Shown piece by piece: positions 46,250 through 58,183 of a stretch of 64,000 nt of DNA. Numbering within the stretch: the stretch's first letter is position 1; the number at the start of each line of letters is the position of its first letter. The stretch comes from Motacilla alba alba (lineage: Eukaryota > Chordata > Aves > Passeriformes > Motacillidae), in assembly GCF_015832195.1 (NCBI RefSeq), contig NC_052018.1, positions 36,895,052 through 36,959,051 of the forward strand. Reading direction: 5' to 3'. The position numbers and the translations under genes were made by a program. The notes under the pieces were generated by a model. It was given only the letters and a program-made list of their open reading frames with translations, was not told the DNA's origin and ran no database searches.

Positions 46250-47818
46250 ATTTGCTTCACAGTAATTCATACAGAAGAACCAAAATACAAGCAATGCCAA
46301 AAAAGAGCTCATTTCAGTTTGCTAGTACAGCCTAGCTCCACAGGGTTGGCTTTCTGGGTTGTATGCAGCCCAAGGAAGCAGCCCAAGAAAGCAGCTCTTC
46401 CACTGATGCACCTGGAAAATAAAGAACCTTCTTCTGACTGTCCCTGATCCTGTTTCTGGCCACATACTTAAAGCTGCTTTTATTTGTCACAGTTCACACT
46501 TGCTATCATCTCAGCAGGGAATGATGCTTGGAACAAGTTTGTTTGCTATGCAGCTTTCCCTATGCATAAAAATCCTCCATGACTTGACAACTCTAAGGAA
46601 AGGCTAGCAGAAAGCAGGACTGCAGGAAAATAACTCAAGCATAAAGATGGTAGTGTTTTGGTTTTTTTCAAGAGCACATGATTTACATTCATATTCTGCC
46701 TCACTAGAAACTCATTGACAATTTGCCTGTGCATTTATTCAGTATTTTAAGGAAAAAAAACCCCTAAACAACAACAACAACAAAAATACTTGAAATGGTG
46801 GCCATTAAATGCCAACAACAACTGAGGAATGGAGAAACAGCTTTGCTAACGTAGTCTGTCTACTGCCAGGCTGCGTAGACATGGTGGATACATCCTCTGA
46901 CAGATTTGATGGGATGGGAAGCTTTTTTCATATATACTCAAAAGGAAGATGCTGAGGTTGGTGGCCAAGGGAACACAATTGATGGTCTTCTGTCTGGTGG
47001 TAAAAAAGCCTGGGGATCTCCCTCTAGCAGCCTGACTTCCTCTCCGGGCCACAGAGTGACATGCCAGCAAGTGTGTGGGCCAGGGCAGGACAACTGGTCA
47101 TGCCATTCCCTCGTCCCTGGGTCTCCTCCTGCCAAGCTGCTGAGCAGGCTCCCAGCTTGCATCCAACACAAGGAGAGAGGTGGCAGATGTGGGACTCCCA
47201 CAGCACAAACGCCTCCCTGCTGGACCCCATGTCCTGCTTGTGGTAAATAGCATCTAAAGCTGTTGTAATTTCTTCTCTCCTTTCTGGCTTTCCTGCTAAT
47301 GGTCCATGGCACAAGTTTCCTCTTTCAGGAAGGAATACTACAGAGATTTTTTAGCTATGTTTTGTTTCTACACAAACCTCTCTCAGTTTCTCTCAGGTTT
47401 TCCTTAAAGGAGAAACAAATTTCAGCCTCTTCCCCTACCTTCCAACAAGTACACTGGCGCTTTAGAAGACCAAAACAAAGACTGAGCAGAATTGCCTTAA
47501 GTCATGCACTAGGGGAATGAGTATAGATACAGCTTATTTGATCTTCCAAAAAAACTTATTTCATGTTTGCAACGGAACACCCTGGGCTGTTCCTGCAGAT
47601 CAAAGGTAACTTGGATCCCTGGATCAAAGACTGCTAGTGAATTAGCAGTGGGACCACGTGAGTAGAAGTCTCTTCATTAGTCCAGAGATTCACCTGGCAG
47701 TAACAACTGCTTCCAACCCACCCTCCTGTATCTCACCTACAACCCATGTGTTAACTGAGCCCTGCAACGTCGATTTCAGAGTCACGATGAGACGATTTAC
47801 AATACATAATGATATGTC

Positions 47819-47824
47819 TTTATT
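47819..47824 (-). terminator. BACH2: Probable distal BACH2 poly(A) signal AATAAA
   Basis: TTTATT on the plus strand. It is the last canonical hexamer I noticed before sequence character changes, and its distance from the stop fits the known long 3' UTR. Confidence 0.45.
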
Positions 47825-48499
47825 TCATCAACAGAAATGGTGTCTAGACAAAATTCAGTTAACACTAGCAATTCAAATGAATGAAAAGGGTTGGGTGGTT
47901 TTTTTTCATTTTTGTTTTTTTGCACAATACTGTATTTACAATGAGTAAATGACATTTTAAATTCATTAGTTCATAGCAATGCTTTCTTCCAAAAAGGTAA
48001 AAATTCTTAGTAACAGAGAGTAAGCATCAACAGCCACCTCATTTATTTATACAATAAAAATCACAAGAAACCACAGTCACCTAGAAAAAAAAATAAAGAC
48101 AAGCTTAAGAACTAGTACAATAAAATGATGCATTGAATTAAGTTACATTAATCGCATAGAATTTGTGTAAAAAGTATGTAGAAAAAACACCTGATGTAAC
48201 CTGTTACAGTCATTGACCAGTTATGAGAGGTACAGAGGGTTATACAGGTAGATATGTGTGAAAACTGTCCATACTGTTTGACCTGGGGAGGAAGAGAAGA
48301 GGGGTTGCACCCCCTTGCATACACTGATAAAACCCTGTTTTGAATATGGCCTCTGAAGTTTGTAAGGCATATATAAGAGGTGCACTTGTAACCAACTGGT
48401 TCTGGAACAAACTCTTAGGGCATCCTCACCCTTGAAATCAAAGGTGATGCTTGCAACTTGGAGTAAACAACCACGCACTGAATACCACCAAAGTGTTTA

Positions 48500-48790
48500 G
48501 TATCATTCCTGCTGGTCTGAGGGATCCAGAGAGCTTCAGGCAGAGCAAAGGCAGCAGTGAGAACAGGACTGGAACCGTGCACATTTCTCTCAGGTACATC
48601 ACAGCTGCAGGGTACCACCAGCCTGGGCAGGGGGTGCCAGCCACAACCCCCAGCACGGGGCAGCTGCTCCCTCCTCTGCCCACATCCCAGAGCATGGGCT
48701 CCTCTGGCTGCAGGGATGAGCCCACCATCCACTGCAGCCCCTGCCTGGCTCCCTCCAAAGCCGGGGGGGTCGTTTGGGTTCGTAGCCTGG
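48500..48790. other. GC-rich patch in BACH2 3' UTR
   Basis: About 290 bp strongly richer in G and C (CAGCCTGGGCAGGGGGTGCC and similar) than the flanking AT-rich UTR. No repeat family recognised, no convincing coding frame. Confidence 0.5.
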
Positions 48791-49313
48791 GACCATCTCT
48801 GCTTCTAAGCAATCAATGAAATCAAACACTGCCAGTTCCCATTTCTATTTTGGGATGTTAGTTTCTTTCTGCATGCCCTTAATTAGCCAAAAGGGACAAC
48901 AGTGGCACTGCATGAACCACACAGTGACTTTCGGCTATGGCAAGGGCTCTGCCCACAGTCACTTAAGTTTGCACAAGAACAGGAGTCATCTAACTGGCTT
49001 TTTAGCAGTCATTTGGTTGGGGGAATAAGCTTATAAAAAGATATTTTTAGCATTCCTTCCTGCCAAAAAGTGATTTTGTTTGAAAAAATGGCAATATTAT
49101 TAATGTAATACCTTAAAATGCTCATCAATAATTGAATTCGATATAAATAATACCTATCTTGGTGGAGTGTAGGAAAATACTGTACACTTAAACTTTGCAA
49201 GTAATGCCATTAAAATTTTGAGAGTAAAGGGAATAATTATTCTACAGACCACCAACAATAGATCTTTTAAATATACACACAGTATTTGAACATATGCATA
49301 TACACATATATTG

Positions 49314-49367
49314 TATTCTACAGCATCAGACCTGATGCCTGAGTCATAAAATACTCCAGGGAGTATT
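49314..49367 (-). other. Stem-loop module 1 in BACH2 3' UTR
   Basis: GCATCAG-AC-CTGATGC (49323-49338) is a perfect 7-bp inverted repeat, followed directly by CTGAGTCAT (to 49347) and, three bases later, by a second perfect inverted repeat AATACTCC-AG-GGAGTATT (49350-49367). The first stem with its TGAGTCA flank recurs at 50459-50494. Confidence 0.7.
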
Positions 49368-50458
49368 ATAAATATACATATATGTATTATAAACAGGAAA
49401 ATACACAAACACACACTGACTAGAATTATAGATGTATGTATACATACATACATACATACACGTATTCTATATATGGATGCAAAATTAACTTGGACTGTGT
49501 TGGCAGAGACAAAACCGAAATGAAGTCAAAATCTGTTGAGAAAATTTTTAACAGGAAAGAGAGCAGAAATTCTTTATGTTAATAGTTTGAGTTTCACCTC
49601 ACTTCTGATAAAAATAAAACTGCTCCATACTTAGCAGATCCCTTCCTTATGCAAAGCCACTGCTCATACTGAGCTAAAACTTCTCACGGCAGCCCTAAAA
49701 TAGAGACTTTTAAAATGCTGTAGCCATGGGCTACAACATTCACCCAGAGGCACCTTCAAAAGCATCTCAGATCAGGGAAAAAAATAGGTGGAAGTAGCAC
49801 TCCTTGTTGCAATGGCAGAGGATGTCAAGTGGAGCAAAATGTGAGCCTGTGGAAACTGGCGAATGTCTACTTTGTCTCACTGCAAAATTTACTGTGGCTC
49901 TCCTATTCTGCAAACACACCCCTTGCTCTCTCTTCACCACCACAGCAGTGGATTGCAAGACACAGATGAGGATGTGGTGTTGACTCTGGAATTGCAATGC
50001 TTCACCACGCTTTCTCCTAGTGGATAAGTTTTCATTTTATTACAGGATTATAGTGATTCCAGCATGCAGATTTATTTACTAGGCAGTCATGAAGTCACAT
50101 ATTAAAAAAATTAACTATATATCTAGGCATTTTAACTTCTATTTAAGCACTCTTTAGGATACAGACATGATGAAGTGTCACACTCCAGATTAACACCACA
50201 GTATCAGCATTAATCATTTCTCTGGCAGGAGTTAATCCACTTAGCAAAGTTACGTATCTCGTTCCCACTCTGCTTTTTAAAGAGAAGTAGCAGTTAGCAT
50301 ACTAATCACTGTGGCTTGCTTTTGCAGCACATTTTACTTCCTTGGGAAAAAAAATAATACAGGGATTAGATCCAAAAATATAGTGCATCTTAAAAGCAGC
50401 ATATACCCTTAGAAAGACATTTAATAAATTACTTGTACAATATATAAAATAATAGTTT

Positions 50459-50494
50459 TATACTGCAGCATCAAACTCTTGACGCCTGAGTCAT
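50459..50494 (-). other. Stem-loop module 2 in BACH2 3' UTR
   Basis: GCATCAA-ACTC-TTGACGC (50468-50485) forms a 7-bp stem in RNA of the minus strand (one G-U pair), again followed by CTGAGTCAT. The segment aligns to 49314-49347 at roughly four fifths identity. Confidence 0.65.
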
Positions 50495-53400
50495 CACGTT
50501 AGGAAGTCAGTGATATAAATACTGGGATCTCCTGATAATACAGCCAACATTTTTGCTTTTGTTTTGTTTGTTTTCTGTTTTGTTTCCACTCTTTTTTTTT
50601 AAATTTTTTTTCACTACCTTTTTGTTCCAGAATCAGCTTGCAATGAGCTTTAATTGTGTTCAAGGCACCCCCAGAGAACGCAGAGAAACAAACACATTAT
50701 ATAGTGTAGTACTCACCTGACAAAGCATAACAAGCCTAAATGAAATGAGGTTTCCTGGCAATACAAGTATAGCAATGGCAGAGGAAAAGGAGGACTAGAT
50801 GCAGACTGGACAGAGCTCCAAAGACTCACGTGCCCATGGGAGCAGAGCAGCGCTCAGCGGGGAGATGGGGTCTCACCATGCCATTCCCAAGCAACGCCCA
50901 GCAGGAGAGATGCTGCATGTATCCTCTTTGACAAATGCAAAGAGATTCTTAAGATCACAGTGCCCACTGGCCAAACTCTTAGAATTCTGCAGTCAGATTT
51001 TTTTTACGCTCTTTCCAATGATGTTTTGTGGTCATTTGGTTTGACCTCGTGAGACAAGAATGGTCGGGTATGTAAACTGACGTCCAGGTCTGAAACTAAT
51101 TCTCCCAGTAGCTTCCTTTAAACGTTAGCCCAGTAACTGCTTTGAAAGCCACATGGTTCAAAATAGCAAAAAAACCTCAAAACAAAATAGAAACAAATAA
51201 CAACCACCACCACCACCAAAAAAACCCCACTGAAAAACCATGATACATGTAAATATAGGAAGCAATGACACAAAATTAGCCACTTCTAATGGGAAAGAAT
51301 GAAATCAAACATCCAGAAAAGCTTGCAGGGGAGGGAAAGAGAGAGACGAAGGAAAGGTTGAGGAAGAGACACTTATTTGAGCAGTGGTTTTAAATATCAG
51401 TTCCCAAGGTAGAGGAAATCAAGGGACCCAGCACCAGTATGAGGCCAGGTCAAACCTAAGAGCTGCAGCGCAATGGGTTGTGTGGGTGGGTTTTTTAAAC
51501 CGTTGGAATGAGGTCAAGAGTACCAGTTGCACATGAGTTGTTAGTAGAGTAAATCTTCATGTCAGGAAGCAAGTTAAAACTTGGTTTTATACTCATAAAA
51601 CATTCTATCTATTCATATATATAGGAGGTCACTTAAAAATAAAAAAGGCAACAGAAAAACATCTTTAAAATACTGTGTCAGTTGACCCTTCCCTCCCACC
51701 CACCCCTAACCCCCCCAAGTAGCTATGACTCTATAATGTGATTCACATTTAGTTTTAAATTCTAGCTTTCACCATGGTCTCATAGAAACAAAACTTCTCT
51801 GCGAAGCACAGAACTGCTTTGCAACGTCAACGAATTAAAAGGAAAATCAAATCCCACCCCCCCACCAAAGAGCTTCTCAGTGAAGTTACCTGCAAAGGAT
51901 GGTTGGGAGGGGGTTCAGATATTTTTAGGTTAAGCTCTTTTAAAAAGAAAGGACAACTCCTCCCCCTTTTTCAACCGTGTGAACTAGGAGTTTATGGCAT
52001 TTGTATATTTTTGAACATTTAAAGGTAAGGATTTTGTACAGTAATGATTAATACCTAAACATAAATATTCTCCTACATTATATACTAGTTTTTCTTTGTA
52101 CATGCGGGGGAAAAAAGTATTTTCAACAAACATGGCACATGCTATATGCAGTTCCTCCTCAGTAGCTTGGCTACAATTACAATAGTTTGCATGAGGAGGA
52201 TAAAAGCAAGACTTTGTGGCGAGTGGGCGACAGTCCATGAGCACAGTCTGAAGATGGAAGAAAGTGGAGAGAGGGAGCTGATTCCTCCTCCAGGGTTCAA
52301 GATGCTGATCTACTTGAGTGCCTCAAAAAACCACCAGCGCACACCTCTAGTGTAAACGTTAGCACAGAAGAACACATTATCACTTAGTGCTTCTGAGAAG
52401 CTGCTTCCCCACACTTTTTTTTTTTTTTAACAGGTGTGAACAGCTGGTCATTTTTTTTTCAGCGAGAACAAACAATATCAGCCAATAAAGCACATGACAG
52501 TTGTCGTCGATAAAGCCACACAACCTGGCACACGTAGGGCAAAGAACCACAAAATAAAAACTCAGTACACTTAGAATAGTAATAATTATTAAAAAAAGCA
52601 TTAGGAGGTTGTTCTTCTGTCTACACTGTACATACAGATGTTATGCTTGGAAAGCTGCTGTCTCACACAGTCATAACATGAGTCAACATTAAGATACAAG
52701 TCCAATACAGTTACAACTAAGCCAATTCACTGAGTAGTCTCCTTTGAGACAGCGCTCTTTTAGCTGCAGTTTGTGCTGAGGGCAATGCTGCAGGATGAGA
52801 GGATCCCGGAACACAACAGTTTGATGGGTAAGTGACCAAATTGGGTGTTGGCAAATGTATGTTTTGCTCTTAGAGGATACAGTGCTAGCTGGACTTCCGT
52901 AAGGAAGCCAAAGTCAACAACTAGGGGTGTGATCCTGCAACTCTGCCTACCTAGGCAGGGTCACTGACTTCACCAGACCCACCTCTGCAACTTGGGTCTG
53001 GTGGGGAGAACAGGTAACATCTGAGGACAGCTGAGGTCAGGCTCTGGGGACTAGCCAGAGCAGCAGTTGCTTCCATGAGTAAAGGATGCAGAGTGGGGCT
53101 GGAGAAAAAGCCCCCAAGTATATTGACGTGATTTCTGTTTGCTTTACTTCGTGGAACATTGATGGATTGATCCAGTTGTCAAATACACTTTTCTCTAAAG
53201 AGTGAAATATACTTTCCCCTATAAGACTCCAAAAGCATCATTAACAGCACTTAAACTTGGTTTGTGAAACAGAAAGAAGTCTAAATATAAAAATAATTCA
53301 AGCAGATTCTCTTTACAAATTGTATAGTGAATTCAGTATTTGGCAAGACTGTTTTTACTACATAATGAGCTCCTGAGTGTTTGTCTATTAGATAAAAATT

Positions 53401-54263
53401 TTCTATTTCCTTTAAGCCATAAAGCAAAGAAAACCATATACTCAAGTTATTCTGAAGTCATGACTTCATTTATGAAAAGAGGTTTGACCAGAAACTCAGT
53501 GCAAGTGGCAAAGTTGACCATTACTGTACAGTATCTGCAAGAAAATAAAATAACTCCACATTGCTCAAGTGGCACGAAATGGCTGTGCCAAAAAAAAATT
53601 GTCTATAATAAAATCTCAAATAAGTTTCCGACATTAAAGTTTTATAAATAAGTACAAATTGAATGCTATTGCTGAACTGCGAACTGAGGAAAAAATTATC
53701 GTGTAACAAGTTACCAAACTAGTTCTAGCATCAAAGACAAAAAGGAATGTTGGAACTTGTTTGTACAATAGAAATGAAAGCTTCCAGTTTGTAGGATGAG
53801 AAAATTGAGGCATGCAGGGACTCTTGCATATGGATATATATATTTTATATATATTATATATAATATGTACAGTTTAGCTATAAAACTTTGATGTGTAAAG
53901 AAGCTGTCTTCAATGAAAAATTGAACATTCAGAGGAAATTCCTGAGTTAGGGTTTTGTGACATGGGCCACTGAGAAAAAAGCTGCGGTTGGGTCCTCAGA
54001 GGTGTTATGTCCATCCCTGTTAAGATTGAAATCAACATACAAAAACAGACAGTGTTGCCACTGCTTCGTTCCCTGCCTGAGCAAGGGATAGCACCATTGT
54101 GAAGAGAACTCCTGCTTGTAGAGAGGAGGGAATACTTAAAAACAGTATTGCTGCTAAGACCACTGTAGTGTGCACCAAATACGTTCTTCTAGACAACAAA
54201 TGAACACTGCCACTGGCTGACTGAAGAACACCTGACCAGGTGTAACGTTAAGGTTACGAGTCA

Positions 54264-54743
54264 CTAGGTGTAATCTTTCCTGGGTTGTTCATCTGTTGTA
54301 CATTTATCAGTCATTTCCTGACAGAAGTCTACCGTGACCGTCTGGCTGCTCTGCTCTGGTGGAAGCTCTCTCTCGGGGTAAGTACCTGCGTCGGCTCCAT
54401 CCAATCCCGCGCCAGCCGAACAATTTTCTGAGATGTTGTTGGGCAGCCAGGGTGCTCCCAGCTGCACTGAGCCTTGCTCCGAGCAGCACTGCATGCTCTC
54501 CCCGACGCACTGGGAGGTCACCAGGCTCTGCTCCACACCAGCTGGGGCGGGGCTGATGGTGGTGACTGGCTGGAGATCCATGGGTCTGAGAACAGGGCAG
54601 TATCGGTGGAGGGCTTGGATCTGTTCCGGGCTCTGCATGTCTCTACACACTTCTTGGGAAAGACAAGAGAAGTTGTCTAGCAATTCTCCCATGCTTGCTT
54701 TCAGCTGGTTCCTTTCTGAGAGCAATTTCTCTTTCTCACACAC
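54264..54743 (-). CDS. BACH2: BACH2 last coding exon
   Basis: Acceptor TTTTTCAG precedes VCEKEKLL; the frame runs 159 residues to QPRKDYT and stop TAG at 54266-54264. Confidence 0.97.
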   Translation of the reverse strand: MCEKEKLLSERNQLKASMGELLDNFSCLSQEVCRDMQSPEQIQALHRYCPVLRPMDLQPVTTISPAPAGVEQSLVTSQCVGESMQCCSEQGSVQLGAPWLPNNISENCSAGAGLDGADAGTYPERELPPEQSSQTVTVDFCQEMTDKCTTDEQPRKDYT

Positions 54744-57700
54744 CTGAAAAAGAAAGAAGGCATCTTTGAGGAAGGGGCATCCACTGCCTGCTCACTTTGG
54801 GCACATACGCAGCAGTACCCAAGAACACCAATGTGTCACACCTGTCTTCATATGCCCAGAGGAAAAGTCACAAAGACATCAAGTATTTGACCACCACGGC
54901 CTGTGTGGACAGTTGTTTGGTAAACATCTGGAGAAAAACATTTGAACTGGAAGAGGATAGAATCCCAAATTATTCCCACAGAACTGTTTCCTTTATAAAC
55001 TAAGGCTGCCCAACAGATGATATAAAAGAACTCTGAACAAAACATTTTGAGGGAGAAGTGCCATTTCCCATCTAATCATCAAGAAAACAGGTTAATTCCT
55101 GAAGTGAGGATAAGTTGCTGGTGTTTGGTTCACCCTTGAACTGCCAGGTTGGCTGCTTAGGCTGGGTGCACCCCCTGGAGCTCATTACCACAGAGAGAGG
55201 TGAGCTTATTCAGAAGAGAGGATCTAAGTGTGCTCTGTGGCCTCCACCATGGCTTGTTTTCTTATGTTCTGGTGCTTAATGGTTTTGGGTTTGATCTAAT
55301 ACAGGTATTTTTATGAACTCAGCCTAGGGTTTCACGTCTAAAAACCAGTGTTTTTAGTCAGTGTGGACTGACTGAGATGGTCCTGCTGCATCTCCTTCTG
55401 TCTCAGGCAGGTGGGCATACAGCTCGAGAGAGAAGATGAGATTTTGTAGAGTACCAGAACTATTTCCAGAGCTGAGCTGGCCCCAAAAACAGCGCAGCCA
55501 CGTACCTCACCTAGTAACACTGCTAAACCCAAGATGTCTCAGCATCTGAGGTGTGAAAGCTCCACAACTCAGATAATCCAGCTATGGGTGGTTGTTGACA
55601 GCTGATAGTATTGCCCTGGGTCCAGAGCCCACACTGGAAGCATACAGCTGTGTGAATGTGAAAGAGAGCAGTGCACATGAAAAGAAGCAACTGCTAAAAT
55701 ATTGATAAATCTATCAAGAAAGCACAAAAATAATAAAAAAATAAACAGATGCTCAAGTACATCTTGAGATTATGAATTATGGAGGAGAATATGCTGCGAG
55801 TTTGCAGGGAAAAAAGGGAATGTGAGTGGGTAGATGAATGAGTGAGAGAAAGCAGGCAAAAAAAATTACCTATCAAACTCTGAGGATACAACCATTTCAC
55901 TCACTGTCTGCTGTGAAACCATCTGTGTCAAGAAGATGGGTGACTTACAGTAACTACAGGGGGGAAAGGCGTCTTTCATAAAAAAGACCTAGTCAAGTGA
56001 AAAACCCTTAAACCATAGCGCCATTATGTAATTCATGAGACTGGACACTGCTGATCACAAAGTGGACAGAAGAAAACAAAGGAATTTCCAGTGGTCATGT
56101 GTTCTGTGTTTATTCTTTTCCCTGTCCCTGTCTCCCAGCTCAGGGGACTGGGTACCCAGAGAACAACCAGTCTCACTACTGAGTAAGACTGAGGCAAAGA
56201 AGGCATTAAGTACCTCAGCCTTTTCTTCCTTCTCTGTTGCTATGTTTTTACTGCATTCAATAAAGGATGGAGATTCTCCTTGGCGCCTTCCTTTTGTTGC
56301 TTGTCTGTTTAAAAAATCATTATTGTCATTTACAGCAATAGCCTGATTAAGTTCTAGTTGGACTTTTTCCCTTTTAATTTTCTCCCTGCATAACTTCACG
56401 ATATGCTTGTACTCCTCCTGAGCAGCTGCCCCTTCTTCCAAAGATAAGAAACTCAATTTTTCCCTTGAGTTCCAGCTGAAACTCTCTGTTCAGCCACACT
56501 GGTCTTCTCCAGTGTCTCATATTTTTGCACATGGGATCAGCCTGCTCTTGTGCCTGCAAGATTTACTTCTTGAAGAATGTCCAACCTTCCTGGACTCCTC
56601 CGCCCTTCAGTACTGCCTCCTAAGGGATTTTCCCAACCAGTCTCCTAAACAGGCCAAAGTCTGCATTCTGGAAGTCCAAGGTGACAGTTCTGCTGACCCT
56701 CCTACTTAATTTCCAGCAACCAAAAACTCCATCATTTTGTGATCACTGTGCCCAAGAAGGCATCCAGCCATCACTTCACCCACCAGCCCTTCAACGTTTG
56801 CCAACAGGTCCAGTGAGGTGCCTTTCTCTACTTGGCTCACTCACTGCATATTGCCACATATTCAAGTCTCCTTTGCTAAACAGAAATCTCAACTTTTTTT
56901 TTTGGGAAGAAATCTGCACCTCAAATGGTTTTTGATTCCTCAAACTGAGCAGGGATCAAGCCCCCAAGGCCACTCATATGCCTTTCATTCATTCCCCTGA
57001 GATAAGTTTGTGCTGGGGAGTGGACTTAAAATTTTTATTTTGTCTGTCTACAGTTTACTGTATGGGACAATAATGGCAACGTCACAGGACTGCATAAAAT
57101 CAATTAACTCAAACTAAGTTTCAAGCGAAGGCTACAGGTATAAGGCTGAATCACCCCCTGCTGCTAGTCCAGCCCTCAGAGTGCTGCTCCTGAGGCTCTG
57201 GACAGTGAGAGACAGGAACTCCTTCCCATCACCAGCTCAGTGCAGAGTGACAGGCATGTGCAGCTAAGACTGGACCTGCTTCTTCTGACAACCTGATGAG
57301 GATCCATCCACTCTTTCACTGTGCAGAACCTCTGACTCACCCTGTACACACTGTGCATTATACTCAGTGCTGGAAGTAGTTGCTCACTATTTTGTTTATC
57401 TTTGTTGTGTTGTTTGTTTTGCATCAGTGGAGCGCTACTCTGAACAATGTTTTGATTTTTCTTTTTTTTCCCCCCAGGGCTTCAGCAGCACAGCATCTGA
57501 AGGCTTCACAAGCCTTGATGATTTAAGCCTCCCAACCAGCTTGTGAGGTCAGTGTCACCTCCCTGTTACAGGCAGGAAGCAGATAGGCACAGGCAGCAAG
57601 TGAGTAACGCAAAGCCATGTGGCTTTCTGCCATTTGTGAGGTGATGGTAACTCAGCTTCTTCCAGATCCCTGCCTCTTTCACACCATGTTTCCTACAGCT

Positions 57701-58183
57701 TGAGCAGAGAACAAAGCAAAATGAAGTACAACAAGCCCCACCTCAGGTGTCCATACCATGACTGAAAACGAGAGGAATTTTCTGAGCAGCCACTTGGCCT
57801 CGCTCCAGTCACCTCACTCCCTTACATTAAAATGTGGCGGCACTGTCTACTGTGCATTCTGCCCATGAATGTACAAACTGACTGAACCCACTGAAGTCTG
57901 GGCTGGAATTCCTGTTGGTGCCCTGCAGGTTACAGCGTGAGGGTGAGCTGGGCTGCGGCGAGGGCGTGGAACTCACCAACTTGCGGATTTCACATTCGAG
58001 GTTCTGAATACAGTCCAGTTTCCTCTTGCGGCAGCGCTGAGCTGCAATCCGGTTCTTGCTGCGCCGGCGGACATCGTGGATGAACTCGAGCTGCTCTGAG
58101 GTTAGCTTGTGCATCTTTATCATCATCTGGAAATCATTCCTTGGAAGATCTGTGATTTGATCAACAGGAAAAGGAAGTTTCAC
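54264..58183 (-). CDS. BACH2: BACH2, last two coding exons (bZIP domain and C-terminal tail)
   Basis: BACH2 is a BTB-bZIP repressor that pairs with small Maf proteins on Maf recognition elements and controls B- and T-cell fate in the nucleus. Exons 58183-57977 and 54743-54264 (minus) join in phase 0 to give 228 residues plus stop. Seen: [19 protein letters not shown], the basic region [20 protein letters not shown], a leucine zipper across the junction ([11 protein letters not shown], then [20 protein letters not shown]), a Cys-Pro pair in [12 protein letters not shown] (CP motifs bind haem in BACH1/2), and the conserved C-terminus [20 protein letters not shown], the reported cytoplasmic localisation/export signal. 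The bZIP exon looks the same as human; the middle of the tail is more divergent. The BTB exons lie beyond 64 kb. Confidence 0.97.
54744..57976 (-). other. BACH2: Last BACH2 intron
   Basis: 3.2 kb. About a third of it is a decayed CR1 ORF2 fragment (56060-56960). A pyrimidine tract ending CCCCAG lies at 57452-57477 on the opposite strand and is not a splice site for BACH2. A TGACTCA word is at 57333-57339. Confidence 0.85.
56060..56960 (-). mobile_element. CR1 LINE fragment with decayed ORF2 (linker to early reverse transcriptase)
   Basis: Minus-strand frames give broken pieces of the avian CR1 ORF2 product: RRLVGKIP, then [17 protein letters not shown], then [18 protein letters not shown], then [15 protein letters not shown] and [11 protein letters not shown]. 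Each lies in a shifted frame or is interrupted, so it is a dead copy. It lacks the 3' end found in the other CR1 copies here. Ends are approximate. Confidence 0.85.
57977..58183 (-). CDS. BACH2: BACH2 bZIP exon
   Basis: 207 nt, 69 codons, phase 0 at both ends; acceptor TTTGTTTTAG and donor TTG|GTGAGT. It encodes VKLPFPV to CEIRKL with the whole DNA-binding basic region. Confidence 0.98.

Larger units (their letters stand above)
38901..47795. other. Intergenic region GJA10-BACH2
   Basis: 8.9 kb between the convergent GJA10 and BACH2 ends. It holds two CR1 3' ends and a small 21-bp tandem duplication. The longest open frame (42408-42764, minus) resembles nothing I know. No gene is supported. 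Confidence 0.75.
47796..54263 (-). other. BACH2: BACH2 3' UTR (extent inferred)
   Basis: About 6.4 kb between the BACH2 stop codon and an AATAAA on the minus strand at 47819-47824; the human BACH2 3' UTR is of similar size, from memory. It is AT-rich, with an AT-repeat at 53833-53867, a (TACA)5 run at 49441-49460, a CCA run near 51198-51215 and a GC-rich patch at about 48500-48790. An alternative poly(A) signal lies near 50037. The word CAGTATT (a seed match for miR-200b/c/429) is on the mRNA strand at 47926-47932. No intron is needed to explain it, but transcript evidence is absent. Confidence 0.6.

Noticed and set aside
48415..48829. Overlapping frames of up to 124 codons in the GC-rich patch
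   Set aside because: Frames on both strands with similar length and no conserved motif; explained by GC content.
53833..53867. Long AT-palindromic stretch in the BACH2 3' UTR
   Set aside because: A simple (AT)n repeat folds on itself by composition alone; not evidence of a functional hairpin.
57827..57976. Extension of the BACH2 bZIP frame past …EIRKL (VSSTPSP…)
   Set aside because: The donor TTG|GTGAGT and the matching VCEKEKLL exon show that this is intron.
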